Counted from the stretch's first letter, positions 15,829 to 24,569 are shown. The stretch: DNA of 64,000 nucleotides from Bradyrhizobium sp. 1(2017) (GCF_011602485.2 NZ_CP050022.2:4422001-4486000); one strand, 5' to 3'. Notes: generated by a model not told the origin, from the sequence alone. Numbers and translations: made by a program.

Positions 15829-16776
15829 TCATTCAATCACCTCGTCGGCGCGTAACAGGAATGATTCCGGTACTTTCAGACCGAGTGCCCTGGCCGTCTT
15901 CAGATTGATGACGAGGTCGAACTTGGTCGGCTGTTGGACCGGCAAGTCGGCGGGCTTCGCCCCGCGCAAAATCCTGTCGACGAAGGCCGCGGCAAGCCGC
16001 CATATGTGGGTTTCGTTCACGCCGTAGGACATCAGCCCACCCGCATCGACGAACTCCCGGTATTCAAACATCGTTGGAATTCGCGCGGTCAGCGCCTGGG
16101 CGGCAATGGCGAAGGTGAGTGGGACGCCAACGGCATAGAGGGCGTCCGCACGATCCCTGAGGTTCTCGAAGGCCGATGCAACGTCCGCCGCGCGCCTGAT
16201 TTCCAATATAGTCGCCTCGAGGCCGAGCGCAGAGGCTGCCGCCTGCACCTCATCCATCCTGTTCTGGAAACCGGGACTATTGGCATTGACCATCACGGAC
16301 AAGCGGCGGAAACCCGGGACGACCTCGCGCAACAGGTCGAGGCGCTTGCCGGCAAGACTGATCGGGTTGAGCGCCAGGCCGGTCGCATTGCCGTCCGGTC
16401 GGGCCAGGCTTGCGACGAGGTCGCTGCCAACAGGGTCACCAGAAACAGAGACGATCGGGATGAGCGATGTCGCACGTTTTACCGCGAGGGTCGGAGATCC
16501 CCCCACCGTGACGATGACGTTGACCTTGAGCCGGACGAACTCGGTCGCAATTTCGGTGGAGCGTTCGGTATGTCCCTCCGCGGAGCGATACTCGATCGCA
16601 ACGGTCCGTCCCGCGATCCAACCGAGTTCGCGCAACTGATCCTCGAAGTCCGGGGCCGACCAGGCCGGGCCGAGGAATCCGATGATGGGTAGCTTTCTCG
16701 TCTGCTCCGCCCGCGCCGTGCTCGCGCCCATAGCCGCCGCGACGCCGACGAGCGTGATGAACTCGCGTCGCCTCAT
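15829..16776 (-). CDS. ABC transporter substrate-binding protein, PF04392 family (copy 3)
   Basis: The third orphan PF04392 protein (315 residues). The signal peptide MRRREFITLVGVAAAMGAS ends ARAEQ. Landmarks are LPIIGFLGPAW, IPIVSVSGDPVGSDLVASLARPDGNATGLA, SVMVNANSPG and the C-terminal DRILRGAKPADLPVQQPTKF with ALGLKVPESFLLRADEVIE. It is close in design to copy 2, and the three proteins begin with the near-identical MRRREFI or MKRREFI. The ligand is unknown; such orphan copies are numerous in Bradyrhizobium and may share a distant permease. Confidence 0.9.
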   Translation of the reverse strand: MRRREFITLVGVAAAMGASTARAEQTRKLPIIGFLGPAWSAPDFEDQLRELGWIAGRTVAIEYRSAEGHTERSTEIATEFVRLKVNVIVTVGGSPTLAVKRATSLIPIVSVSGDPVGSDLVASLARPDGNATGLALNPISLAGKRLDLLREVVPGFRRLSVMVNANSPGFQNRMDEVQAAASALGLEATILEIRRAADVASAFENLRDRADALYAVGVPLTFAIAAQALTARIPTMFEYREFVDAGGLMSYGVNETHIWRLAAAFVDRILRGAKPADLPVQQPTKFDLVINLKTARALGLKVPESFLLRADEVIE

Positions 16777-16892
16777 TCTGTTGCTCGCGTGAAGCGCCCG
16801 ACTGAGGCATGAAGCCTAGCACCTTGCAACCGCGAGCCGAGCGAGAAAAGGGTTAGCAGCCCCTGCGACGCAATGTCCGCGTCGATAGCTTT

Positions 16893-17471
16893 TCAGGCGC
16901 TCCGCATCACGCGCCTGTCAGGATCGACCAGACGCACGATCTCGCAGGCGGCGACGAGGCCGGCGAGCCAGGCGGCGCTGGTCAGCCCAATGCGCGTCAC
17001 GATGGCCGCGGTGAAGGCGCCCTCTCCGCCCAGCAACGGCGTCGCGGCGAGCAGTGCAAGCTCATAGGCCGCATAGGCGGCAACGAGCGTGACGGCCAGC
17101 GCCAGCGCCGTGCGGCCCTGCGGCAGCGTACGCAGCACGGCGGACGACACCGCGGTGGCCAGCAACGCAGCCGCGCCGATCGCAAAGCCCCAGGCGATGG
17201 TGTTGCCGTCGACGGGATAGTGCAGCGCGCCGAAGCCGATCGTCTGGTTCACGAGCCAGGCGCTGGTGACCACGAGCAGCGCCGGGCGCAGCGGCAGCAT
17301 CGCGGCCGCGAGAACCGCGAAGGCCGCAAAGGGCGTGGCGCAGGCCAAAGCGAAACTCGCGAGCGCGCATGACGCCGTCAGCAGCGCAAGGCAGAACATC
17401 GCCGCAAGGCGCGGGGCGACCGGGTGAAGCCGCAAATGGTCCGCGTGCGGCGGCAGGATGCTGAAAGCCAT
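16893..17471 (-). CDS. Integral membrane protein downstream of cobalamin riboswitch
   Basis: A 192-residue very hydrophobic protein with about five or six membrane segments: MFCLALLTASCALASFALAC, FAAFAVLAAAMLPL, PALLVVTSAWLVNQTIGF, WGFAIGAAALLATAVSSAV, LALAVTLVAAYAAYELAL and a C-terminal segment. A good AGGAGAT site precedes ATG 17471. It lies 73 nt after the remnant TonB-receptor gene, so it was probably part of the same B12-repressed unit and may take part in cobalamin or cobalt uptake across the inner membrane. That role is inferred from context only; no transporter family was recognised. Confidence 0.72.
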   Translation of the reverse strand: MAFSILPPHADHLRLHPVAPRLAAMFCLALLTASCALASFALACATPFAAFAVLAAAMLPLRPALLVVTSAWLVNQTIGFGALHYPVDGNTIAWGFAIGAAALLATAVSSAVLRTLPQGRTALALAVTLVAAYAAYELALLAATPLLGGEGAFTAAIVTRIGLTSAAWLAGLVAACEIVRLVDPDRRVMRSA

Positions 17472-17544
17472 AAGTGATCTCCTTCTTTTCCAATTCTAGT
17501 CCATTTGTGGGCCTGTGACAGCCCCATCGAGGTCAGAGTCCTGA

Positions 17545-17879
17545 TCAGAACGTGGCGCCGGCCTTGAGCAGATAGCTGCGACCCGGCAGCGGATAGGCGC
17601 TGAAGCGGCCGTCAGTGAAAGTGCTTGCGATCGCATAGTCGTAATAGAGCGCGTTCAAAACGTTGTTGACGCTGAGCGACCAGAAATAGCGCTCATATTG
17701 ACCGCTGAGCTTGAGGTCGATCGTGCCATTGGCTCGGCGGGCCTCGTCACCTCGACCGGCGGCAGCTGCTCCGCGGCGGACTGCTGCGCACGGGCGATGG
17801 AGGGATCGAGCAAAGGGAAGGAAACGGCCGCAACGATGCCGGCGCAGAAGCGCCAGGCGACGGAGAGAACACGGGACAC
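17545..17879 (-). pseudogene. Internally deleted TonB-dependent receptor (BtuB-like)
   Basis: The 5' part encodes a signal peptide and receptor start (SRVLSVAWRFCAGIVAAVSF, ARAQQSAAEQLPPVEVTRPA). The 3' part, in another frame, encodes the last ~60 residues of a TonB-dependent outer-membrane receptor (GTIDLKLSGQYERYFWSLSV, then NVLNALYYDYAIASTF, ending SYLLKAGATF). The plug and most of the barrel, roughly 550-600 residues in a normal receptor, are gone; the join lies near 17730-17750. The cobalamin riboswitch just upstream identifies it as a former vitamin B12 receptor. The start (GTG 17879) is tentative. Confidence 0.85.
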
Positions 17880-18007
17880 GATTGTAACTTCGGCATGACG
17901 TCAGTGGCACGTCACAGCGAACGAGGCTTTACGGCGGAGCGATCGATTGCTCCGGTGAAGCTAATGTCTGTACTCCCCGACCGACATCTTCGCGTGTGAC
18001 CACGGCT

Positions 18008-18195
18008 GACGGCAGGTCTCCTGGCTCGCGGGTCGTTACCTCTGCGTCGCCTTCCCAGGACCGAGATTTCCCAGTGGCACAGGACGAGAGATTCACCGCT
18101 TACAGTTGCGGGGGCAGCCATGGCATTGAGAAGATCCCGGCGTCGGGACCATCTCGCACCACATTCCCTTTTGATCTCCGAAAGGAGAACCGTCG
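18008..18195 (-). promoter_or_regulatory. Cobalamin (AdoCbl) riboswitch
   Basis: Read on the minus strand, the segment shows the conserved core in order: AAAAGGGAA...GTGCGA, then GCTGCCCCCGCAACTGTAAGC, CACTGG, GGGAAGG, and the B12 box GAGCCAGGAGACCTGCCG at the 3' end. This is the cobalamin riboswitch, which represses downstream genes when adenosylcobalamin is abundant. It lies ~130 nt before the receptor remnant, and all core elements look intact. Confidence 0.95.
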
Positions 18196-18271
18196 GCGGC
18201 CAATCTACGGGGCGCCCAGACCGGGGTCAATCGACGCAATGTCGGCAGGCAAAACGCAAGCGGCCAGGTTC

Positions 18272-18559
18272 CTATGTCCGTCCCCGGGGACGCTGGGCCT
18301 GGGCCCAGGCGGCAGCGACGTCCCGGGGTGGGACGTCGATGCGCTTGATCGGGGTCAGCTCGCCGGAGGCGGAGACGATCGCGGTCTCCTCGCGGCGGCA
18401 GCGCGGGCACACGAAACGGACCTCATGCGGGGACGCCGACCAGCTTGAACGTTTCACGTTGGCGGCCATCGGCCAGGCATCGCATTGCGAGCACGATACC
18501 AGGAACCGGCCGGGATCGAGCATACCCATTCCATCGGACTCCACGTCCTGCCCGCTCAC
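18272..18559 (-). CDS. Small zinc-ribbon-like protein
   Basis: A 95-residue protein with two Cys pairs, SCSQC near residue 23 and CPRC near 51, spaced as in a zinc ribbon. The C-terminal half (IKRIDVPPRDVAAAWAQAQ) is a probable helix. There is no signal peptide, so it is likely cytoplasmic. It lies just upstream of the cobalamin riboswitch on the same strand, but nothing ties it to B12. No named family is recognised. Confidence 0.62.
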   Translation of the reverse strand: MSGQDVESDGMGMLDPGRFLVSCSQCDAWPMAANVKRSSWSASPHEVRFVCPRCRREETAIVSASGELTPIKRIDVPPRDVAAAWAQAQRPRGRT

Positions 18560-18644
18560 TCAATGATTGATCCATGTGAATCGTTCCGGTGCCGGGACAC
18601 CGTCAGCGCCAATTCTGCTGCGAATCTGCGTCCGCCCGGTGCGC

Positions 18645-18860
18645 TCAGCGAGCCCCCTTGAGGGTGCACGACGTCGAGCAGGTGACCGTGGTGCCACGAT
18701 CGCACACTTTGCAGGCGTTGACGCACTGCTTCATGTCGCGCGGATTGTAGCTGTAGTTTCGCAACGGGCAGGTCGAGACCGGCGTCGAGCCGGTGATGTC
18801 CTGCCCTTGATCGCAGGCCGCCGTCATGAGCGCGAATATGATCACGGCAACGAGGCGCAT
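18645..18860 (-). CDS. Small Cys-rich lipoprotein
   Basis: The 71-residue product starts at ATG 18860: MRLVAVIIFALMTAACDQGQ is a short lipoprotein signal with lipobox TAAC. The mature part holds eight Cys after the lipidated one is excluded (CPLRNY, CVNACKVCDRG, CSTSC), suggesting several disulfides or a metal site in the periplasm. The in-frame extension upstream to 18917 is not protein-like. Function is unknown. Confidence 0.68.
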   Translation of the reverse strand: MRLVAVIIFALMTAACDQGQDITGSTPVSTCPLRNYSYNPRDMKQCVNACKVCDRGTTVTCSTSCTLKGAR

Positions 18861-19014
18861 GGGATTGTCCTGCCAGGCATGGCAACAGTGACGCTTGCGA
18901 GGCCCGCTGCATTGCAACGAACCCCGGCCTTCCCACTACGGATATCGCCGGTCAGCGACGCCCGCATGCATCCGAGGATGCGCGCCAAACGTTAAGAAGG
19001 GATTGCCACCCGCC

Positions 19015-19191
19015 TCAGGCCGCAGCCCTGGCTGCGATCGCCTGTCGCATATCCACCGCCAGCTGGCGGTACTGTTCGCCGAGCTTCAGGTAGAATTCGC
19101 GCTTGGTGCTGTCGGTGGCGAGCTTGGCAATCAGCTCGCATTCGGCGGTGAGCGTCTCGAACCGTTCCAGCCTGTCGTGAAGATCAGTCAT
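19015..19191 (-). CDS. Small conserved hypothetical protein
   Basis: A 58-residue, mostly helical, charged protein (MTDLHDRLERFETLTAECEL, then REFYLKLGEQYRQLAVDMRQ). The ATG at 19191 is preferred to an in-frame one at 19224 because the protein then begins with the regular heptad-like helix. Similar short proteins with a 'REFYLKLGEQYRxLA' motif occur across Bradyrhizobium; no function is known. Confidence 0.65.
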   Translation of the reverse strand: MTDLHDRLERFETLTAECELIAKLATDSTKREFYLKLGEQYRQLAVDMRQAIAARAAA

Positions 19192-19317
19192 CGGCGTGTC
19201 CCCATCAAACGCCACAAGGGACACTTAACGTAAGCCCGGGAAATAGGTCACGGCGAACATCGTTATCGACTAGAACCGTTTTTTCCCGCCGCGGCGGTGC
19301 CAGCTCGACAAGGACGG

Positions 19318-21054
19318 CTATTTCTGATCCAGCCGCCAGGCGCCGTCCCAGCCTTTGCCCGGCGAATTGGCCTCGAACTGCGCGATGCGGCCGAGCAGCG
19401 TACGCGAAGGGCCGTCACCAGGTACCGCTTCAAGCGCCGCGTTGAAGGCGATGCGTGCGTCGTCGAAGCGCTGCGCACGATAGGCGGCAAGACCTTCGGC
19501 ATAGTGCGTGCGCAGGTTCTCCTGCGGAATGCTGAGCCCGTGCGCCTTGCTCATCACCTCGAAAATGGCCTGCGCCTCACTCTGGCCGGCCACCGCGAGA
19601 CGGTCGATCTCGCGCAGCTCGAGGTTCGATCCGATCGCATCCGCCGTGGCCTGCGAGATCAGGATGCGGGTCCCGTAGACCTTGTTGACCACCTCGAGGC
19701 GCGAGGCGAGGTTCACGGCATCGCCCATCACGGTGAAGCTCATCATCAGGTCGGAGCCGATGCTGCCGGTCAGCACCTCCCCGGTCGCGATGCCGATACG
19801 CAAGTCGCAGGGCACGGGCATGGCACGGATCCCGAGCAGGTCCGGCAATTGCTTCTGGAGCGCGGGCACCTGATCGGCCATGTCGATGGCCGCGTAGCAG
19901 GCAAACAGCGCCGGCTCGTCCTCCTCGATGAAGGGCGGGCCCCAATAGGCCATGATGGCGTCGCCGATATATTTGTCGATGACGCCGCGATTGCTCCGGA
20001 TCGGGCCGGACATCACCGTGAAATAGTGGTTCATCACCTTGACGAGGCCACGCGGGGTCATGCCCTCGCTCATCGAGGTGAAGCCGCTCATGTCGCAGAA
20101 CATGATGGTCATCACCCGGCGCTGGCCGTCGATGGCGACCTCCGGCCGGTCGATCAGCCCCTGCACCACCTTGGGATCGATGTACCGGCCAAACGTCTCG
20201 CGGATGCGCTCGTTGTGCCGCAGCTGTTCGGTCATGCGGTTGAAGGCGGCGGCGAGCTCGCCGATCTCGTCTTGCGTGGAAACGGCAATGGTCTTGTCGA
20301 ACCGGCCCGCCTCGACCTCGCGCGTGCCGGCGAGGAGCAGCCGCACCGGCCGGGTGATGCCGCTGGAGACCATCAGCGCAAAGACAAAGCCGACCACGGC
20401 AGCCAGGACAGTGACAAGGCCCGAAATGATGATCGCCTGATGCTGGCGGCCGATCACCGTCGACGTGGCGGCGAACACCTGCTTGAGCATATCGGCGCGA
20501 ATGCCGTCGATCTTCTGATTGAACTGGTCGCGCAAGAGGTCGAGATGCTCCAGCGTGCCTCGCGCGTCCGGCATTTGCTTGGCGTCGACCTGCTTGAGGA
20601 GCCTTGCATGGTCCTCAGCCATGCCGTGGCGCAGCTCGGAGACGGCGGTCTCGATGCGGGTGTCGATCCGCGCCAGCGCGGCATCGTTGGATGGGGTCCT
20701 CGTATCGTTGATGATCTCGTTGATGCGCTTTCGCGCGCTCGAGGTCTCCTCCTCGATCCTGCGATCGGCCTGCTCGAACTCTCTGAGGCGCGCGGCATAG
20801 GCCTCCTCGTCGGAGGATGCCTCCATCTTCACCATCACCATCCGACGCAGCGCCAGCGAACGCTCGAGCGAGCGGATATTGGCGCGGGCCAGGTTACCGT
20901 AAGCCGGGATGTAGCGGTTGGTCAGCTCGTCGAGCAGGACGCCGACCTGGCTCGACATCACCATCGACAGGATCGAGGTGACCAGCATCAGAACGATCAA
21001 TCCGAGGGCGATACCGACGATCTTGCGCCGGATCGACTGATTGAAAATCGGCAT
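19318..21054 (-). CDS. Membrane adenylate/guanylate cyclase with HAMP domain
   Basis: A 578-residue transmembrane sensor cyclase. A membrane segment (KIVGIALGLIVLMLVTSIL) lies at ~10-33, followed by a ~150-residue periplasmic helical sensor, a second membrane segment (IIISGLVTVLAAVVGFVFAL), a HAMP domain (ITRPVRLLLAGTREVEAGRF...DEIGELAAAFNRM) and a class III cyclase with MFCDMSGFTS and IGDAIMAYWG metal Asp plus NLASRLE. The active-site set appears complete. A short TPR-like tail follows. ATG 21054 is used because the family sequence begins MPIFNQSIRRKIV. The gene is monocistronic and divergent from the lytic transglycosylase. Confidence 0.92.
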   Translation of the reverse strand: MPIFNQSIRRKIVGIALGLIVLMLVTSILSMVMSSQVGVLLDELTNRYIPAYGNLARANIRSLERSLALRRMVMVKMEASSDEEAYAARLREFEQADRRIEEETSSARKRINEIINDTRTPSNDAALARIDTRIETAVSELRHGMAEDHARLLKQVDAKQMPDARGTLEHLDLLRDQFNQKIDGIRADMLKQVFAATSTVIGRQHQAIIISGLVTVLAAVVGFVFALMVSSGITRPVRLLLAGTREVEAGRFDKTIAVSTQDEIGELAAAFNRMTEQLRHNERIRETFGRYIDPKVVQGLIDRPEVAIDGQRRVMTIMFCDMSGFTSMSEGMTPRGLVKVMNHYFTVMSGPIRSNRGVIDKYIGDAIMAYWGPPFIEEDEPALFACYAAIDMADQVPALQKQLPDLLGIRAMPVPCDLRIGIATGEVLTGSIGSDLMMSFTVMGDAVNLASRLEVVNKVYGTRILISQATADAIGSNLELREIDRLAVAGQSEAQAIFEVMSKAHGLSIPQENLRTHYAEGLAAYRAQRFDDARIAFNAALEAVPGDGPSRTLLGRIAQFEANSPGKGWDGAWRLDQK

Positions 21055-21368
21055 GGGTGCGGGCAAAGGGCTGAAGGATGAGCGATGGAACTCAATACAA
21101 CGGAATTGGTCGCGGGAACACCGGTCACCCTGACGTTTCATGCCGCACGCGATGGTCGCGCGAGACTTGATCGTTAACAAAGGTTAAAGGCGCTACCCTT
21201 TCCGCCCTTTCGGAAGTTCCAGAGTTCCCATCCGTATTTTGCCGCAATGTTGCGGGAGCGTGAGGAATGCGAAACGATGTCGTGACATCGTTCGGTGTCG
21301 TCGTTTGATTCTCAAGCCGCATGTGTCGCGGACCTTGGTTTGTAGTGGTTTCGCAGGGGGACCATCCA

Positions 21369-23558
21369 ATGAACCAGTGCCTACGCTCGCTCGCGTGTGT
21401 CGTTGCCGTGGCCGCAATAGCCCTCCTTCCCACCGAATTGGCGGCGAAGGGCAGTCATAAATCGTCCGCAACGAAGAAGACGCATGAGGCGAAGGTCGGC
21501 AAGCAGCGCCATGCCGCAGCCGGCAAAGTGCGACATGGCAAGCACGCCGAGGCCAAGCGCAAGCCGAAGAAGACGGTCGACGAGCCCTCTGACAAGCCGG
21601 CTCCGCCGCCGCTGACCGGCGATCTCGCCGCGCTGAGGGATGCGATCGACCTCGCGCGGAAGGGCAAGACGGAAGATGCGGGCGCGGCACGCGACCGCAT
21701 CGCGGACCCCGCCGGCCAGAAGCTCGCGGACTGGTTCATGCTGCGCCACTCCGAGAGCACGGCGAATTTCAAGCTCTACGCCGCCTTCCTCGCCGCCAAC
21801 CCGGACTGGCCGAGCAGCGCTCTGCTGCGCCGCCGCGCGGAAGCGCGGCTCTGGCAGGAGAAGAGCGACGCGGCCACCGTGCACAAATTCACCATGGACC
21901 GGCCGACCAGTGCCAAGGGCAGGTTCGCGCTGGCCCGCGTGCTGCTCGCCGAGGGCGACGCCGACAGGGCCGCGCGTCTCGTGCGCGAGGCCTGGCGCGC
22001 GGACGAATTGTCCGAACGGAGCGAGGAAGACTCCTACGCGGCATTCGGCGACCTTCTGACCGCCGACGATCACCGCGCGCGCATGGACAAGCGCCTCGGC
22101 GCCAAGGACTATGACGGTGCAAGGCGCGCGGCCAAACGCCTCGGCGAGGATGCCCTTGCGATCGTGAAGGCCTGCGCCGCCGTCACCGGCAAGGCGAGCA
22201 AGGCCAAGGACTACCTCGAGGACGTTTCGACCGAGGCGCGGCGCGATCTCGGCTATGTGCTGTGCCGCGCCCAGTGGCATCTTCAGAACGACCGCATCGA
22301 AGACGCGGCCGAGGTGATCCTCGCCGCCCTGCCCGACACGATGGCCGCACAGGACACCGATGCGTGGTGGCGCGAGCGCCGCATGATCGCGCGCAAGCTG
22401 CTCGACCAGGGCAAGTCCAGGACCGCCTATGACGTGGTGCGCACCGCCGCGGTGCCGGAAAAGGAAGTCTATCGCGTCGACTACCACTTCATGTGCGGCT
22501 GGATCGCGCTGCGCTATCTCGACGATCCCAAGACGGCGATGGTGCACTTCGCATCGATCGACGCAGGTTCGGCCAATCCGATCGCGCTGTCGCGCGGCCA
22601 CTATTGGCGCGGCCGCGCCGCCGAGGCGATGGGTGCGGCAGCCGATGCGCGTATGAGCTATCGGGCGGCGGCGCGCTATCACACCGCTTATTACGGACAG
22701 CTCGCCCGCGCCAGGCTCGGCCTCGACGGGATCGAACTGCGCCCGCCCTCACCCGTCCTGGCCGCCGCCGATACGCAGGCGGCGGACGAGCGCGTGCGCG
22801 CGGCCAACATGCTCTACGATCTCGGCGAGCGCGACGTGGTGTTCTATTATGCCGAGGACTTCGCCAAGGAGAGCACCGACGTTGCGGCGCTCGAAGCGCT
22901 CGGCGAGCTCGCCGGACAGCGCAACGATGCGCGCGTGATGCTGGAGATCGGCAAGTCGGCGCTGGCGCGCGGGCTCGCGCTCGACCACTACGCCTTCCCG
23001 ACCATCGGAATCCCCGAGCACAAGCAGGTCGCGCCCGCGATCGAGACCAGTGTGATCTATTCGGTGGCGCGCACCGAAAGCTCGTTCCACCAGCGCGACA
23101 AGTCGCACGCCAACGCGGTCGGGCTGATGCAGGTGACGCCGGAAGCGGGCCGCGATACCGCCAAGCGCTTCGGCCTGACCTATGACTGGGGCAAGATGGT
23201 CTCCGATCCCGTCTACAACACGCAGATGGGCGCCGCCGAGCTCAGCGCGCTGTTCTCGGAATATCGCGGCAACCAGATCATGACCTTCGCCGGCTACAAT
23301 GCCGGCCGCGGCCGGGTGCGCGAATGGGTGCAGGCGCGCGGCGACCCCAGAGATCCCAAGGTCGACCCGGTCGACTGGGTTGAGCGCATTCCGCTGTCGG
23401 AGACGCGCAACTATGTCCAGCGCGTGATCGAGAACGTGCTGGTCTATCGCGCCCGGTTCGAAGACAGCGGCACGATCGCCGGCAAGAGCGACCAGCGCGT
23501 GGTGACGCACGGCGTCAGCGCAACCGCACCCGTGGCGGCCGCAGCACCCGCTCCCTAG
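21369..23558 (+). CDS. slt: Soluble lytic murein transglycosylase (Slt family)
   Basis: A 729-residue periplasmic enzyme that cleaves peptidoglycan to 1,6-anhydro-muropeptides. It has a signal peptide (MNQCLRSLACVVAVAAIALL), a Lys/Ala-rich linker to ~80, a long alpha-superhelical U/L domain (~90-545) and a C-terminal SLT domain. The catalytic Glu is E570 in VARTESSFHQ, followed by NAVGLMQVTPEAG and TFAGYNAGRGRV. Start ATG 21369 has a GGGGG stretch upstream. Length and domain order match Slt70-type enzymes, although overall similarity to E. coli Slt is expected to be modest. Confidence 0.92.
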   Translation: MNQCLRSLACVVAVAAIALLPTELAAKGSHKSSATKKTHEAKVGKQRHAAAGKVRHGKHAEAKRKPKKTVDEPSDKPAPPPLTGDLAALRDAIDLARKGKTEDAGAARDRIADPAGQKLADWFMLRHSESTANFKLYAAFLAANPDWPSSALLRRRAEARLWQEKSDAATVHKFTMDRPTSAKGRFALARVLLAEGDADRAARLVREAWRADELSERSEEDSYAAFGDLLTADDHRARMDKRLGAKDYDGARRAAKRLGEDALAIVKACAAVTGKASKAKDYLEDVSTEARRDLGYVLCRAQWHLQNDRIEDAAEVILAALPDTMAAQDTDAWWRERRMIARKLLDQGKSRTAYDVVRTAAVPEKEVYRVDYHFMCGWIALRYLDDPKTAMVHFASIDAGSANPIALSRGHYWRGRAAEAMGAAADARMSYRAAARYHTAYYGQLARARLGLDGIELRPPSPVLAAADTQAADERVRAANMLYDLGERDVVFYYAEDFAKESTDVAALEALGELAGQRNDARVMLEIGKSALARGLALDHYAFPTIGIPEHKQVAPAIETSVIYSVARTESSFHQRDKSHANAVGLMQVTPEAGRDTAKRFGLTYDWGKMVSDPVYNTQMGAAELSALFSEYRGNQIMTFAGYNAGRGRVREWVQARGDPRDPKVDPVDWVERIPLSETRNYVQRVIENVLVYRARFEDSGTIAGKSDQRVVTHGVSATAPVAAAAPAP

Positions 23559-23632
23559 TCGGCGCCGCCGGGGCTGGACGCGGCGACTGCGAGGTTGCGT
23601 TGCTGCGGCTTCCACGCGAGTGCAGTCGCTAG

Positions 23633-23995
23633 CTAGGTGTCACCTCCTTCCAGCTTCATCAGATCGCGACCGTCCAGATATGTGGCGGTCAAGGCTCTTG
23701 CGAAGCTCCAGATCTGTATCGTGGTGCTCCAGCACGAGACGGCACCCAGCACCGCCAACGTCTCGATCATGCTGGCGGCGGCGACCTCGGCGCTCCCGGC
23801 GGCCGGCTCTGTGCGTCGAGGTATCGGCCACTGCATCAACAGCGTCACGACTTCGCTTCGCCGATAGCAATCGTAGTCGCAGTAGCGGTGCTGGGTCCGC
23901 GCATGCCGGACGTAGCCGGACTGGATCGACCGCGAGCAAGTGCTGCACGTCACCGCGTGCGACGGAGGCTCGTGATTGACCACCACGAACTTCAC
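23633..23995 (-). CDS. Cys-rich small protein with C-terminal hydrophobic segment
   Basis: A 120-residue product starting at GTG 23995, which overlaps the preceding stop as GTGA (4 nt). Residues ~13-43 carry CSTCSRSIQSGYVRHARTQH then YCDYDCY, a C-x2-C...C-x3-C zinc-finger pattern like that of its upstream neighbour. A hydrophobic segment (MIETLAVLGAVSCWSTTIQI) near 75-95 may be membrane-associated. It is the last gene of a three-gene coupled unit. Function is unknown; it probably arose from the same family as the 62-residue neighbour plus an added tail. Confidence 0.68.
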   Translation of the reverse strand: MKFVVVNHEPPSHAVTCSTCSRSIQSGYVRHARTQHRYCDYDCYRRSEVVTLLMQWPIPRRTEPAAGSAEVAAASMIETLAVLGAVSCWSTTIQIWSFARALTATYLDGRDLMKLEGGDT

Positions 23996-24180
23996 GACAC
24001 CGCCCTCATGCGATCTTTTGCGAGCGCTTCGCAGAACAGCTCGTAGCACTGATGGTCGCAGTAAGGCAGACGGGTTGCGATCTCGCGGAGATATCCGCCT
24101 TCGATCGGCTCGCAGCACTGCAAGCACCAGGTCTGCCGGAACGGAGTGCGGTCGTTCACCAGCACGAACGCGAACCTCAT
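23992..24180 (-). CDS. Small C2-C2 zinc-finger-like protein
   Basis: A 62-residue protein (MRFAFVLVNDRTPFRQTWCL) with CLQCCEPIEGGYLREIATRL then YCDHQCYELF, giving a C-x2-C...C-x3-C metal-binding layout. GGGAGGT precedes ATG 24180, and the start overlaps the upstream stop by 4 nt (ATGA). Proteins with a 'GYxREixTxxxYCDxxCY' motif recur in Bradyrhizobium, usually as short ORFs of unknown role. Translational coupling with both neighbours suggests fixed stoichiometry. Confidence 0.7.
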   Translation of the reverse strand: MRFAFVLVNDRTPFRQTWCLQCCEPIEGGYLREIATRLPYCDHQCYELFCEALAKDRMRAVS

Positions 24181-24569
24181 GTGGCACCTCCCAAAGCGAA
24201 GCAGTAAACGCTGTCCAATGGAGACAGTGCGGGTGGTGGAGCGCACAGATGATTTCGGCCGTCCGGGTTATCCCTGTTTCGCTCCACTTTCTGCGGCGGG
24301 ATCAGAATGTATCGCCCGTCCTCCCTGCGACGTGCATAGATCTGGCCGTCGACATATTTGATATCGGTCGGATAGCAGTCAGCGCTGTTGCAGCAACTGA
24401 GGCTCGGATTGTCCGGCATGTGCCAGGTCGAATAGAACTTTTCGTGCAGCCCCTGATCCTGGGGCGGGTGCTGGCGATGAACGGCACCCTGTCTCGTCTC
24501 CTGCGCCTGGACCGTCGCAACGGAGCCGAAGAGAATGATCCAGCACAAGGGCTTGTATGAGCGTTTCAA
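24177..24569 (-). CDS. Secreted Cys-containing protein, first gene of coupled unit
   Basis: A 130-residue exported protein with the signal peptide MKRSYKPLCWIILFGSVATVQAQ. The mature domain has CCNSADCYPTDIKYVDGQIY, then RRREDGRYILIPPQKVERNR and LCAPPP. The motif FYSTWHMPDNPSLSCCNSADC is distinctive and recurs in rhizobial secreted proteins of unknown role. Conserved Cys suggest disulfides in the periplasm. It leads a coupled unit with two small Cys-motif proteins that lack a signal peptide, an unusual pairing. Confidence 0.72.
   Translation of the reverse strand: MKRSYKPLCWIILFGSVATVQAQETRQGAVHRQHPPQDQGLHEKFYSTWHMPDNPSLSCCNSADCYPTDIKYVDGQIYARRREDGRYILIPPQKVERNRDNPDGRNHLCAPPPALSPLDSVYCFALGGAT

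Noticed and set aside
18565..18578. TTGATCCATGTGAA as a fourth FixK box
   Set aside because: The right half-site is TGAA rather than TCAA, so dyad symmetry is lost.
19297..21081. 594-codon open frame on the plus strand
   Set aside because: It is antisense to the HAMP cyclase, which has complete catalytic motifs. The product is a His/Asp/Gly-rich string typical of reversed GC-rich coding sequence.
21381..22682. 433-codon minus-strand frame
   Set aside because: Antisense to the lytic transglycosylase; Arg/Gly/His-rich with no motif.
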